Assembly: GCF_026627505.1 (NCBI RefSeq)
Contig: NZ_JAPNLK010000017.1
Coordinates: 58,585-122,584 of the forward strand
Direction: 5' to 3'
Origin: Streptomyces sp. H27-H5
GTDB lineage: Bacteria > Actinomycetota > Actinomycetes > Streptomycetales > Streptomycetaceae
DNA: 64,000 nucleotides
Position numbers and translations under genes: made by a program. Within the stretch, counting starts at the first letter, position 1. Each line of letters opens with the position of its first letter. The notes below the pieces were generated by a model that searched no databases, was not told where the DNA came from, and saw nothing but the letters and a program-made list of their open reading frames with translations. This document shows positions 44,989 through 57,055 of the stretch, in pieces.

Positions 44989-45071
44989 GCCCGCGGGTGG
45001 ACACCACGCCGACGGCGCACGCGTCGGGGACCGCGCCCGGGCCCGTCACGGCTTCACGGGCGGGGCGCCCC

Positions 45072-45848
45072 TCAACCCCACTGCTCGATGCCGAGCTTCA
45101 CCACCAGCGCCCCGACCACCGTCAGCAGCACGGCGCGGACGAATCCGCTGCCCTTGCTGAGGGCCATCCGGGCCCCGATCATCGCGCCGGCCAGGTTGAA
45201 GGCCGCCATCAGGGCGGCGAGTTGCCACAGCACCATGCCCTGGTACGCGAACATCGCCAGCGCCCCGGCGTTCGTGCAGCAGTTGACGATCTTGGCGGTG
45301 GCCGAGGCGGTGACCAGGTCGAGGTGGAGCAGCGCGGTGAGGGCCAGTACGAGGAAGGTGCCGGTGCCGGGGCCGATGAGGCCGTCGTAGAAGCCGATGC
45401 CGAGGCCCGCGAGGCCGATGGCCAGGAGTACCCGGTGTCGACTCACGGGCGCGGTGGACGGGGCGGCGCCGAAGCCCGGCTTGAAGATGACCACGCCCGC
45501 GACCACGACGAGCACGCCCATGATCAGGGGGCGGAGCGCGTCCCTGCTGATCCCGCCGGCCAGCGCGGCGCCACCCATCGACCCGACGAGCGCGGCGAGG
45601 CCGATCCGGACGGCGAGCTTCACGTTCACCGGCGCCTTGCGCACGTACGTCACGGCGGCGCCCGCGGTGCCGACGATGGCCACGGCCTTGTTCGTACCGA
45701 GCACGGTGGCGGGATGGGCGTTCGGCAGGCCCAGCAGCAGGGCGGGCAGGAGCAGCAGGCCGCCGCCGCCCACCACCGCGTCGATCCAGCCGGCCGCGGC
45801 GGCGGCCACGCAGAGGACGACGATCATGGTCGTGGATATGTCAGGCAC
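45072..45848 (-). CDS. TauE/SafE family (TSUP) membrane exporter
   Basis: This 258-residue protein has eight or so hydrophobic segments with the repeated family signatures AAGWIDAVVGGGGLLLLPAL and GIGFYDGLIGPGTGTFLVLAL. The family moves sulfite, sulfoacetate or other organosulfur anions. I chose GTG 45848 after AGGGTCGAGG; the frame extends to 45908. It may be unrelated to the nirBD region nearby. Confidence 0.9.
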   Translation of the reverse strand: MPDISTTMIVVLCVAAAAAGWIDAVVGGGGLLLLPALLLGLPNAHPATVLGTNKAVAIVGTAGAAVTYVRKAPVNVKLAVRIGLAALVGSMGGAALAGGISRDALRPLIMGVLVVVAGVVIFKPGFGAAPSTAPVSRHRVLLAIGLAGLGIGFYDGLIGPGTGTFLVLALTALLHLDLVTASATAKIVNCCTNAGALAMFAYQGMVLWQLAALMAAFNLAGAMIGARMALSKGSGFVRAVLLTVVGALVVKLGIEQWG

Positions 45849-45885
45849 GGCCTCGACCCTAGGCAACGGATGGGTGCACGAACCA

Positions 45886-46170
45886 TCAATCGCCGGAAAC
45901 TTGCGCAAAGGTTGAGCTTTGCCGGGCCGGCGCCCGGTCGGGAGCCACCGGCGACGCCGGGTCCACGGCCGCCGTCAGCGCGCTGGCGGCCAGCACGCTC
46001 GCCGGCCCCAGCCCGGCGGCGAGTCGCCGAGCAGGCGGTACGGACGCCGGCGCGGCCACCCCGGCCCGCAGGGCCGAGGGGCGGCGCGGCTTGCGGTGCC
46101 GGGCCGCGGCGGCGGGTGCGGGGGCGGCGGGCACGGACACGGGCAGGGCGACGTGCAGCGGGTGACGCAT
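45886..46170 (-). CDS. small Ala/Pro-rich ORF after the ferric reductase gene
   Basis: Within the 459-base gap 45849-46307, ATG 46170 (with GAGAGG before it) opens 94 codons ending at 45886. The product is rich in Ala, Pro and Arg, with a weakly hydrophobic stretch RRLAAGLGPASVLAASALTA. I recognise no family. In other Streptomyces a small exported FMN-binding protein often follows such ferric reductases, but the FMN motif is not visible here. The rest of the gap (46171-46307) is GC-rich and without signals. Confidence 0.3.
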   Translation of the reverse strand: MRHPLHVALPVSVPAAPAPAAAARHRKPRRPSALRAGVAAPASVPPARRLAAGLGPASVLAASALTAAVDPASPVAPDRAPARQSSTFAQVSGD

Positions 46171-46307
46171 GGCGCGTTGGCCTCTCGGGAACGACGGGCT
46201 CAGGAGCCGCGGGACGGGACGGGCGGCGTGACGGGCCGGCCTGGCGGAGGGACAGGGGCGGGCGGGACGGCCCTGGAGGGCAGGACGGGGGGGGCCGGGC
46301 GCGGGGC

Positions 46308-47602
46308 TCAGAAGCTGAAGCACTCGCTGTGCACGCGCCCGGCCGGCACCCCGGCGCGCAGCACCGCCGCCCGGGTCGCGTCCGACATCCCCGGCGGCCC
46401 GCACAGGTACACGTCGTGCTCCACCAGGTCGGGCACCAGCGTCAGCAGCGACCGCGGGGCCAGCGGGTCGTGGGCGTCGTCGGAGCGTCCGAGCAGGTAG
46501 TGCAGCCCGGCCTGTCGCTCGGCGGCGATGGCCTCCAGTTCGGCGCGCAGCACGAGCTGTTCCTCCGCGCCGGCCCGGTAGAGCAGAGTGATGTCCCCGG
46601 GGCCGCCGGGCAGCGTCTCGAAGAGGGCCCGCATCGGGGTGATGCCGACACCGCCCGCGATCAGCAGCACCTTGGGCCGGGTCCGTCGCGCGGCGGTGAG
46701 CGCCCCGAACGGCCCGGTGGCCAACACCCGTGTGCCGGGCCGCAGTCGGCGGATCCGGCGGGAGTGCCCGCCGACCGCCTTGACGGTGATGCGGAGCGTG
46801 TCGCCGCGCACCGGAGCGGACAGCGAGAACGGCAGGGCGGTGTACCAGAGCCGCCGCTGGAGGAACCTCCAGCGCAGGAACTGGCCCGGTTCCGCGCGCA
46901 GTTCGGCCAGGTGTTGCCCGTACATGACGACGGAGACCACCCCGGGGCCCTCCACCCGCACCTCGGCCACCCGCAGCGCGTGCCGCAGGGCCTGCCGTAC
47001 GGGACCACCGCGCGGTACCAGACCAGCAGGACGGCGACGACGGCGTGGGCGAGGGCCCAGAACCAGGCGGCGAGCGCCAGGTCGGGGCCGGCGAGCTGGT
47101 GGCCGAAGGCCGGCGCGGCGGCGAGGTACGCCGTCAGGTGTGCCCCGCGCCAGGTCTCGTGCGGGATCCGGCGGCGTACCGCGCGCGCGGAGGTGACGCC
47201 GACGGCGGCCAGCAGCACGGTGCCCGCGCAGGCGGCGGCGAGCGCCGGGTAGCCGAGCAGCCCCCCGGCGGCGGAGAGCACGTCGATCCCCCGGTACGCG
47301 GCGTACCCGAGGAGGGCGAGGAGGCCGTGCGCGAAGCACAGCAGCAGTACGTGGCGCCCGCCCAGCGCGTGCCAGCGCGCGAGCCGGTCGGCGCCCACGC
47401 CGTGCTCGACGGCCGGTACCCGGGCCATCAGGAACAGCATCGCGAGGATCCCGTACCCGGCGAGCAGGCCGCTCAGGTGCGCGGCGGTGGCGAAGAGCGC
47501 GTCGAGCCGGGCCGAGGGGTGCACCTGGGCCGCCCACAGCAGGACGACCAGCCCGGCCCCGCCCGGCAAACCGCCCTTGACCCGCCCCGCCGCATCTCGC
47601 AT
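46308..47602 (-). pseudogene. ferric-reductase-like membrane flavoprotein, single frameshift
   Basis: The N-terminal half (from ATG 47602) has about six membrane helices with paired His for heme (RHVLLLCFAHG; APAFGHQLAG). The C-terminal half, in another frame, is a ferredoxin-NADP reductase module: LPFSLSAPVRGD for FAD, IAGGVGITPMRALFETLPGG for NAD(P)H, and YLCGPPGMSDA near the end. Adding one C in the run at 47001-47003 joins them as VVPVRQALRHALRV, about 431 residues. It would move electrons from NAD(P)H via FAD and heme across the membrane. Error or decay cannot be told apart here. Confidence 0.85.
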
Positions 47603-47720
47603 GGCGCTCACGCTGGGCGGCCGGCGGGCCGGTTTCGGGGGCGCGCGGGCAGCCGACGTGATCCTTAAGGCGGCCTTGAGGAACGCCTCACCGACCCTTA
47701 ACCCCGGTGCTGAGGTGCGC

Positions 47721-47758
47721 GTTCCGTCCGGGTAACAACGGCGATGCGGCGGGGAAAC
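47721..47758. promoter_or_regulatory. possible GlnR-binding array upstream of nirB
   Basis: Four half-site-like pentamers are spaced exactly 11 bp apart: GTTCC (47721), GTAAC (47732), GATGC (47743), GAAAC (47754). The GlnR pattern is GTnAC-6-GAAAC repeated at this period. The last site is perfect, two match 4 of 5 and one matches 3 of 5. GlnR control of nirB is known in S. coelicolor. Confidence 0.45.
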
Positions 47759-47872
47759 AGCGGCCGCGCACGCTCGTGCCATGACGGCGGAGCGGCAGCG
47801 CACGGCGGTGATCCGCAGCGGCCCGTCCCCCCTGCCCACCGACCCGCCCACCGACGACGGAGGCTCCCGATC

Positions 47873-50416
47873 ATGGCCGCAGCCACGCCCACGCCCACCC
47901 CCGCCATCGTGCTCATCGGCCACGGCATGGTCGGGCAGCGCTACCTGGAGGCCCTCGCCGAGCGCGGGGCCACGGCCACACACAGCGTCACCGTGCTCTG
48001 CGAGGAGCCCCGGCCCGCCTACGACCGGGTCCACCTGACCTCGTACTTCTCCGGCAGCAGCCCCGAGGACCTGTCGATGGTCCCGGACGGGTTCATGGCC
48101 GAGCACGGGATCGACCTGCACCTGGGCGACCCGGCCGAGCGCATCGACCGCGAGGCCCGCACCGTGGTGTCCCGCTCGGGCCGGGTGTTCCCGTACGACG
48201 TGCTCGTCCTGGCCACCGGCAGCTTCCCCTTCGTGCCGCCGGTCCCCGGTCACGACGCCCCCGGCTGCTTCGTGTACCGCACCATCGAGGACCTGCTGGC
48301 CATCGAGGAGTACGCGAAGACCCGTACCGCGGGCGCCGTCGTCGGCGGCGGGCTCCTCGGGCTGGAGGCCGCTGGCGCCCTCCAGGGCCTGGGGCTGGTC
48401 ACCCGCATCGTGGAGTTCGCCCCGCGCCTGATGCCCGTGCAGATCGACGACGGCGGCGGCGGGGCACTGCTGCGCACCATCGAGAACATGGGGCTGACGG
48501 TGCACACCGGCGTCGGCACCCAGGAGGTGCTCACCGGCGAGGACGGCTCGGTGACCGGCATGAGGCTGTCCGACGGATCCACCGTGGACACGGAACTGGT
48601 GGTCTTCTCCGCCGGCGTCCGCCCCCGCGACGGGCTGGCCCGCGACAGCGGGCTGACCGTCGGGGAGCGCGGCGGGATCGGCGTCGACGCCCGCTGCCGC
48701 ACCTCCGACCCGCGCGTCTACGCCATCGGCGAGTGCGCGCTGGCCTCCGACGGCCGGGTCTACGGGCTGGTCGCCCCGGGGTACGAGATGGCCGAGACGG
48801 CCGCCGACGACCTGCTCGGCCGGGAGAAGGAGTTCACCGGCGCCGACCTGTCCACCAAGCTCAAGCTGCTCGGCGTGGACGTGGCCTCCTTCGGGGACGC
48901 GCACGGCACCACCCCGGGCTGCCTCGACGTCGTCTACTCCGACGCCCGGTCGGGCGTCTACAAGAAGCTGGTCGTCGCCCCCGACGGGGTGCTGCTCGGC
49001 GGGGTCCTGGTCGGGGACGCGGACGCGTACGGGCTGCTGCGCCCGCTCACCGGCAGCGTGCCGCCCGTCACCCCCGAGCAGTTGGTGCTGCCGGCGGGGG
49101 CCGGCGCGCCCGTCGCGCTCGGCCCGTCGGCGCTCCCGGACGGCGCGGTGATCTGCTCCTGTCACAACGTCACGAAGAAGGCGATCGCCGACTGCGCCGA
49201 CCTGCCCGAGGTCAAGAAGTGCACCAAGGCGGGCACGGGCTGCGGCAGTTGCCTCAAGGTCATCGGACAGCTGCTGCCGGCCGCCGCCGACAAGGGACTG
49301 TGCGGCTGCTTCCCGTTCAGTCGGGCCGAGTTGTACGAGATCGTCCGCACCCGCCGGCTGACCTCGTACCGGGAGATCCTGGACGCCCACGGCCGCGAGG
49401 GCGCCCGGGGCGGCGACGGCTGCGAGGTCTGCAAGCCGACCGTCGGATCGATCATCGCCTCCCTGGCCCCCACGCTCGGCGCGAGCGGCTACGTCCTCGA
49501 CGGGGAGCAGGCCGCCCTCCAGGACACCAACGACCACTTCCTGGCGAACCTGCAGCGCAACGGCTCGTACTCCGTCGTCCCGCGCATCCCCGGCGGTGAG
49601 ATCACCCCCGACAAGCTGATCGTGATCGGCGAGGTGGCCCGCGACTTCGGCCTCTACACGAAGATCACCGGCGGGCAGCGCATCGACCTCTTCGGGGCGA
49701 GCGTGGACCAGCTCCCGCGGATCTGGGCACGGCTGGTGGACGCGGGCTTCGAGTCGGGGCACGCCTACGGCAAGGCCCTGCGGACGGTGAAGTCCTGTGT
49801 CGGGCAGACCTGGTGCCGCTACGGGGTGCAGGACAGCGTCCGGATGGCCATCGACCTGGAGCTGCGCTACCGGGGCCTGCGGGCCCCCCACAAGCTGAAG
49901 TCGGCGGTGTCCGGCTGCGCCCGCGAGTGCGCGGAGGCCCAGAGCAAGGACTTCGGGGTCATCGCCACCGCGAGCGGCTGGAACCTCTACGTCGGCGGCA
50001 ACGGCGGGGCCACCCCGCGCCACGCCGACCTGCTGGCCCAGGACCTGTCCGACGCCGAACTCGTCCGGCTCATCGACCGGTTCCTGATGTTCTACATCCG
50101 CACGGCCGACCGGCTGGAGCGCACCTCCACCTGGCTGGAGCGGCTGGAGGGCGGCCTCGACCACCTGCGGGACGTGATCGTGCACGACTCGCTCGGGCTG
50201 TGCGCGGAGCTGGAGGCCCTGATGGCCGACCACGTCGCGCACTACCGCGACGAATGGGCCGAGACGCTCCGGGACCCGGAGCGTCTGGGCCGGTTCGTGT
50301 CCTTCGTCAACGCCCCCGGCGCCCCCGACCCGACGGTGCGCTTCGTACCCGAACGCGACCAGGTCAAGCCCGACCTGGCGATCCTGACCCTGGAGCCCGT
50401 GGGAGGCACCCGATGA
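47873..50416 (+). CDS. nirB: assimilatory nitrite reductase large subunit, NAD(P)H-dependent
   Basis: This 847-residue flavo-siroheme enzyme reduces nitrite to ammonium in the cytoplasm. It has FAD and NAD folds (about 1-400; VLIGHGMVGQRYLEAL, AVVGGGLLGLEAAGAL), a [2Fe-2S] BFD domain (CSCHN at 428 with CGSC near 460), and the sulfite/nitrite reductase domain with siroheme/[4Fe-4S] Cys at 642, 648, 682 and 686 (CVGQTWC; CARECAEA). ATG 47873 follows GGAGG. It overlaps nirD by ATGA. The siroheme could come from the chelatase at 34.4 kb. Confidence 0.97.
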   Translation: MAAATPTPTPAIVLIGHGMVGQRYLEALAERGATATHSVTVLCEEPRPAYDRVHLTSYFSGSSPEDLSMVPDGFMAEHGIDLHLGDPAERIDREARTVVSRSGRVFPYDVLVLATGSFPFVPPVPGHDAPGCFVYRTIEDLLAIEEYAKTRTAGAVVGGGLLGLEAAGALQGLGLVTRIVEFAPRLMPVQIDDGGGGALLRTIENMGLTVHTGVGTQEVLTGEDGSVTGMRLSDGSTVDTELVVFSAGVRPRDGLARDSGLTVGERGGIGVDARCRTSDPRVYAIGECALASDGRVYGLVAPGYEMAETAADDLLGREKEFTGADLSTKLKLLGVDVASFGDAHGTTPGCLDVVYSDARSGVYKKLVVAPDGVLLGGVLVGDADAYGLLRPLTGSVPPVTPEQLVLPAGAGAPVALGPSALPDGAVICSCHNVTKKAIADCADLPEVKKCTKAGTGCGSCLKVIGQLLPAAADKGLCGCFPFSRAELYEIVRTRRLTSYREILDAHGREGARGGDGCEVCKPTVGSIIASLAPTLGASGYVLDGEQAALQDTNDHFLANLQRNGSYSVVPRIPGGEITPDKLIVIGEVARDFGLYTKITGGQRIDLFGASVDQLPRIWARLVDAGFESGHAYGKALRTVKSCVGQTWCRYGVQDSVRMAIDLELRYRGLRAPHKLKSAVSGCARECAEAQSKDFGVIATASGWNLYVGGNGGATPRHADLLAQDLSDAELVRLIDRFLMFYIRTADRLERTSTWLERLEGGLDHLRDVIVHDSLGLCAELEALMADHVAHYRDEWAETLRDPERLGRFVSFVNAPGAPDPTVRFVPERDQVKPDLAILTLEPVGGTR

Positions 50417-50853
50417 CCGTGGAACTGAGGCTGGACGATCACTGGCTCGCCGTGTGCGAGCTGTCCTCGCTCGTGCCGGGGCGCGGCGTCGCGGCGCTGC
50501 TGCCCGACGGGAGCCAGGTCGCGGTGTTCGTCGACCGCGCGGGGCGCCCGTACGCCATCGGCAACCAGGACCCCTTCACCGGCGCGCACGTGTTGTCGCG
50601 GGGGCTGGTGGGGTGCGCGCGGGGCAGGGCGTTCGTGGCGTCGCCCCTGCTGAAACAGCGTTTCGACCTGGAATCGGGGCGCTGCCTGGACGACGAGGAG
50701 GTGGCGGTCCGGACCTACCCGGTGCGGACCACCGCGACCTCCGCGAACCCTGCGCCGCCGGCGACCTGCGAGGCGCCCGCGACCTGCGCGCCCGCGGCGA
50801 CGCCCGCCGCCGCGTTCGCGCCGTCCGCCGAGAGTGTCACGGTCCCCGTCTGA
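50413..50853 (+). CDS. nirD: assimilatory nitrite reductase small subunit
   Basis: This 146-residue protein has a Rieske-like fold (LAVCELSSLVPGRGVAALLP; VAVFVDRAGRPYAIGNQDPF; LVGCARGRAFVASPLLKQRFDL), without the Cys/His ligands of true Rieske proteins, as in other NirD. The last 40 residues form an Ala/Pro/Thr-rich tail longer than in E. coli NirD. It is translationally coupled to nirB. Confidence 0.95.
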   Translation: MTVELRLDDHWLAVCELSSLVPGRGVAALLPDGSQVAVFVDRAGRPYAIGNQDPFTGAHVLSRGLVGCARGRAFVASPLLKQRFDLESGRCLDDEEVAVRTYPVRTTATSANPAPPATCEAPATCAPAATPAAAFAPSAESVTVPV

Positions 50854-50855
50854 GG

Positions 50856-51263
50856 TCAGCCCTGGATCATCGCCGGGTCCATCCACATGATCTCCCAGGT
50901 GTGGCCGTCGAGGTCCTCGAAGGCGCGGCCGTACATGGTGCCGTAGTCCTGGGCGGCGCGCGGCTCGGTGGCGCCCGCGCCGAGGGCCCCGTCGACCAGC
51001 TCGTCCACCGCGGCGCGGCTCTCGGCGCTCAGACACAGCAGCACCTCGGTGCTGGTGGAGGTGTCGGTGATGGCCTTGTGGGTGAAGTCCTTGAAGCGGG
51101 CCTCGGTGAGGAGCATCGCGACGATCGTGTCGCTGATGACCATGGAGGCGCAGTTCTCGTCGCTGAACTGGGCGTTGAAGGAGTAGCCGAGCTTGCCCCA
51201 GAAGGCCTTGCTGGCGTCGAGGTCCTTGACCGGCAGGTTGACGAAGATCATGGTGGAGGACAT
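50856..51263 (-). CDS. VOC superfamily (glyoxalase/bleomycin resistance-like) protein
   Basis: This 135-residue protein has the VOC start IFVNLPVKDLDASKAFWGKLGY and end FEDLDGHTWEIMWMDP. It resembles the YaeR/PhnB-type group of unknown function. The Glu in WEIMW could ligate metal, but the usual N-terminal His is not seen. ATG at 51263. It converges on nirD with two bases between the stops. Confidence 0.88.
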   Translation of the reverse strand: MSSTMIFVNLPVKDLDASKAFWGKLGYSFNAQFSDENCASMVISDTIVAMLLTEARFKDFTHKAITDTSTSTEVLLCLSAESRAAVDELVDGALGAGATEPRAAQDYGTMYGRAFEDLDGHTWEIMWMDPAMIQG

Positions 51264-51510
51264 CTCGGTCTCTCTTCTCTCGCTGGGCGCGTGGCGGTTT
51301 CGCTGCGTTCGAGGGATAGACCGCGGGCGCCGCGGAAACTCATCGGTCCCGGCGAGAACTTTCCGAAACTCCTCGTACGGGGGACGCGAGCGCGGGCCGG
51401 ACGACCCTCCGGGGCGCCGTCGCGAGGGGGCCGCGTCCGGCGCCGCCGAGCCCCCGAAGTCCCCGGCCGGGGGATTGACCTCGCGCAGGTCGCTCCCGCG
51501 TCATGAGGAA

Positions 51511-51525
51511 TTGACGTCACGTCAA
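51511..51525. promoter_or_regulatory. perfect palindrome overlapping a possible promoter upstream of the PhoX gene
   Basis: TTGACGT-C-ACGTCAA is a 15-bp perfect palindrome. Its first six bases form a -35 box (TTGACG), and TAGGTT at 51537-51542 could be a -10 with a 20-bp spacer, long as in MerR-type promoters. The rest of the 51264-51604 gap shows no gene. Confidence 0.5.
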
Positions 51526-51604
51526 CTCGACGCCTCTAGGTTCCTCGACGCGTGCGACCTCGCCGCCCACCCGGACGACGAGGCCCTCTCCCTCAGGAGT
51601 GACC

Positions 51605-52765
51605 GTGGAACGTCGTACCTTCCTGCGCGGCGCCGTCATCGGCTCCTCGGCCGCCGCCTTCGCCGGCACGCTGACGCACAGGGCCGCCTACGCCGCCCCC
51701 GCCCAGCCCGGCGCCGGACCGTACGGGGCGCTCGGCGCGGCCGACGCCAACGGCATCATGCTGCCCGCCGGTTTCGGCAGCCGCGTCGTCGCCCGCTCCG
51801 GGCAGGCCGTCGGCGGCACCTCGTACACCTGGCACCAGGCTCCCGACGGCGGCGCCTGCTTCGCCGACGGCACCGGCTGGATCTACGTGTCGAACTCGGA
51901 GATCAACCCGAGCGGCGGCGCGAGCGCCGTGCGGTTCGACGCCGCCGGCACCGTCACCGGCGCCTACCGGATCCTCTCCGGCACCCGGCAGAACTGCGCC
52001 GGCGGCAAGACCCCCTGGAACACCTGGCTGTCCTGCGAGGAGGTCGACCGCGGCTACGTGTACGAGACCGACCCGTACGGGATCAACGCCTCCGTCCAGC
52101 GGCCCGCACTGGGCCGCTTCAAGCACGAGGCGGCCGCCGCCGACCCCGTCCGCAAGGTGATCTACCTGACCGAGGACGAGACGAACGGCTGCTTCTACCG
52201 CTTCGTCCCCACCACCTGGGGCAACCTCTCCGCCGGCACCCTCCAGGTCCTCAAGGCCGGCAGCGCCGCCTCGGGCTCCTTCACCTGGGCCACCGTCCCC
52301 GACCCGGACGGCTCCCCGACCGTCACCCGCAGCCAGGTCTCCGGCGCCAAGAAGTTCAACGGCGGCGAGGGCTGCCACTACGCCGACGACACGGTCTGGT
52401 TCACCACCAAGGGCGACAACCGGGTCTGGCGGTTGAACCTCGCCGCCGGCACCTACGAGTTGGCCTACGACGACTCGCTGGTCCCCGGCGGGGCGGCCCC
52501 GCTGACCGGCGTGGACAACGTCACCGGGTCCTCGTACGGGGACCTGTACGTCGCCGAGGACGGCGGCAGCATGGAGATCTGTGTGATCACCCCGGACGAC
52601 GTGGTGGCCCCCTTCCTGCGGATCACCGGCCAGTCCTCCTCGGAGATCACCGGCCCGGCCTTCTCCCCCGCGGGCGACCGCCTGTACTTCAGCAGCCAGC
52701 GCGGCACGAGCGGCAGCTCCGCCGGCGGCATCACCTACGAGGTCTCGGGCCCCTTCCGCGTGTAG
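51605..52765 (+). CDS. Tat-exported PhoX-family protein (DUF839)
   Basis: This 386-residue protein starts with a twin-arginine signal (ERRTFLRGAV, cleavage near AYA). The body has beta-propeller features of the PhoX/DUF839 family, with NTWLSCEEVDRGYVYETDP, GRFKHEAAA, YLTEDETNGCFYRFVP and LYVAEDGGSMEICVI carrying the acidic metal ligands. PhoX is a calcium/iron phosphatase, but phosphatase activity is not certain for this short form. I chose GTG 51605 (AGGAG before it); a GTG two codons earlier is in frame. No Pho box is visible. Confidence 0.87.
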   Translation: MERRTFLRGAVIGSSAAAFAGTLTHRAAYAAPAQPGAGPYGALGAADANGIMLPAGFGSRVVARSGQAVGGTSYTWHQAPDGGACFADGTGWIYVSNSEINPSGGASAVRFDAAGTVTGAYRILSGTRQNCAGGKTPWNTWLSCEEVDRGYVYETDPYGINASVQRPALGRFKHEAAAADPVRKVIYLTEDETNGCFYRFVPTTWGNLSAGTLQVLKAGSAASGSFTWATVPDPDGSPTVTRSQVSGAKKFNGGEGCHYADDTVWFTTKGDNRVWRLNLAAGTYELAYDDSLVPGGAAPLTGVDNVTGSSYGDLYVAEDGGSMEICVITPDDVVAPFLRITGQSSSEITGPAFSPAGDRLYFSSQRGTSGSSAGGITYEVSGPFRV

Positions 52766-52855
52766 GGCCCGGCCGCCGGCGCTCCGGCGGGCGGACTCCG
52801 GTCCCCCGCGGCCGCCGGCCGGGTGCGACCCCGGCCGGTCCGGACGCACCGGGCC

Positions 52856-53908
52856 TCAGGACGCCACGGCTCCGCCCTTGAGCAGGGCCGCGCCCAGCGG
52901 GGTCACCGTGTGCAGCACGGCGTTGCCCCGGCGCAGGGTGGTGACCAGGCCCGCCTCGCGCATCACACAGGCGTGCTGGCTCGCCGAGGCCAGGGAGACC
53001 CCGGCCCGGCGGGCCAGTTCACTCGTGGTGGCGCCGTCGCCGATGGCCCGCAGCACCACCGAGCGGGTGTGCCCGACCAGCTTGCCCAGGGTGCGCTGGC
53101 GGTGCTCCTCGACCGGCCGGGTGACCTCGCCCCCGGGTGTCGTCGAGGCGAGCTGGGCCGCCGCGGGGTAGACGAGCACCGGGGGCAGTTCCGGGTCCTG
53201 CAGGGTCACCGCCGTGCGCCGGCAGAAGAAGGACGGCTGGAGCAGCAGCCCGCGCCCCCGCAGCCGCACGTCCCGGTCCACGGGGTAGTCGCACTCCAGG
53301 ACCGGGGCGCGCCAGCGCAGCATCGGCGGCAGCGAGGCCAGCAGTTCGTCCGCGCCGCCGTCCAGCAGGTCCCGGCCCCGGGCGGCCCGCTCGGCCTCGA
53401 TCTGCGCCTGGATGTGCGTCCAGTACGGCTCGACGGCCGCCCGGTGGTACCCGCGGAGCTCCGCCAGCAGCCTCGGCAGGTGCTTGGTCCCGCCGTCCAT
53501 GAACTCCCGCAGGCGTCGCGGAACCATGGTGTCGGCGCCGTCGCTCACGCCCGAGGGCATGCCGAAGGCAGCCCCGAAGCCGCCTCCCGAACCCAGCAAC
53601 GTCAGCTCCCGCCGCATGCGTTCGGGACGGATCCCGCGCAGCGCGTCGAGGCCCACGTCCCACCCGTACTGACCCTCTACCGGAGTCAGGAAATCCGGGA
53701 AATAACCACGCCCCGGTATCAGCGCGCCGAGGAGCCTTGTTTCACCATTCAACCGGCTCCGGGTTTCCGTACGCCATTCACCGAACAGCCGGGCATCGCG
53801 CCGGTCCCTTAAACGGTGAAAACTGAGAATCGTTTCCCACAACGCATCGGGACGTGCTGCCATCCGTACGCGTGCGAGATCCACTCCCGTGAAATGGATA
53901 CGAAGCAC
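52856..53908 (-). CDS. ArsR-like winged-helix regulator with DUF5937-type N-domain
   Basis: This 350-residue protein has a long N-terminal domain (starting LRIHFTGVDLARVRMAARPD) and a C-terminal winged helix (ATTSELARRAGVSLASASQH; AVLHTVTPLGAALL). This layout is frequent in Streptomyces, and the ligands are unknown. The GTG start at 53908 was chosen behind GGTGGGGG since relatives begin at LRIHFT. It lies opposite the PhoX gene, convergent. Confidence 0.85.
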   Translation of the reverse strand: MLRIHFTGVDLARVRMAARPDALWETILSFHRLRDRRDARLFGEWRTETRSRLNGETRLLGALIPGRGYFPDFLTPVEGQYGWDVGLDALRGIRPERMRRELTLLGSGGGFGAAFGMPSGVSDGADTMVPRRLREFMDGGTKHLPRLLAELRGYHRAAVEPYWTHIQAQIEAERAARGRDLLDGGADELLASLPPMLRWRAPVLECDYPVDRDVRLRGRGLLLQPSFFCRRTAVTLQDPELPPVLVYPAAAQLASTTPGGEVTRPVEEHRQRTLGKLVGHTRSVVLRAIGDGATTSELARRAGVSLASASQHACVMREAGLVTTLRRGNAVLHTVTPLGAALLKGGAVAS

Positions 53909-54346
53909 CGAACCCCCACCTGTGCAACCGCAATCCCCCCGCCCCATGAGTATGCATGCCGTCACACGTGGTCACCACGCCCTTTCGGCCACAGTTGAAA
54001 CCCCTTTCGGCGGGGGCGTGACAACCGAAATCCTGTACTCCGCCGGGCACACTCCAGTGCGACCGAAACGCTCCGTGAAGGCCGTGGGGGGCTTTGCGGG
54101 GCCTGGCGGTCGGTCGCACCGGGAAGCGCCGACGTGTCCGGCGGATAGGCGGCAGGCGGTGGACGGGTGGGGATCCGTCCACCGCCTGGTGCCGTAAAGG
54201 CCCGGTGAATATGCGTGGTGCGAAAGCAGGCCGCGCCCGGCCCCGGTGGTCAGGAATCCCGGGGACGGGCGCGGTCTTGGGAACCGGTTCGACTCGGAAG
54301 GGTTCGTGCCCGACCGAGCCGTTCCGGAACCCGGCTCAGGGAGGAC
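53909..54346. other. 438-base gap between the ArsR-like gene and ppdK
   Basis: I see no gene here. It holds the upstream region of the ArsR-like gene and the downstream region of ppdK, including a hairpin at 54153-54188. Open frames exist but their codon use is not typical. Confidence 0.6.
54153..54188. terminator. hairpin downstream of ppdK
   Basis: A perfect 14-bp inverted repeat (54153-54166 with 54175-54188) and eight-base loop lies 160 bases past the ppdK stop. It is the only strong hairpin seen between ppdK and the next gene. Confidence 0.6.

Positions 54347-57055
<2,709 letters not shown>

Noticed and set aside
47603..47872. Riboswitch upstream of nirB
   Set aside because: No conserved riboswitch core could be recognised; only the weak GlnR-like phasing stands out.
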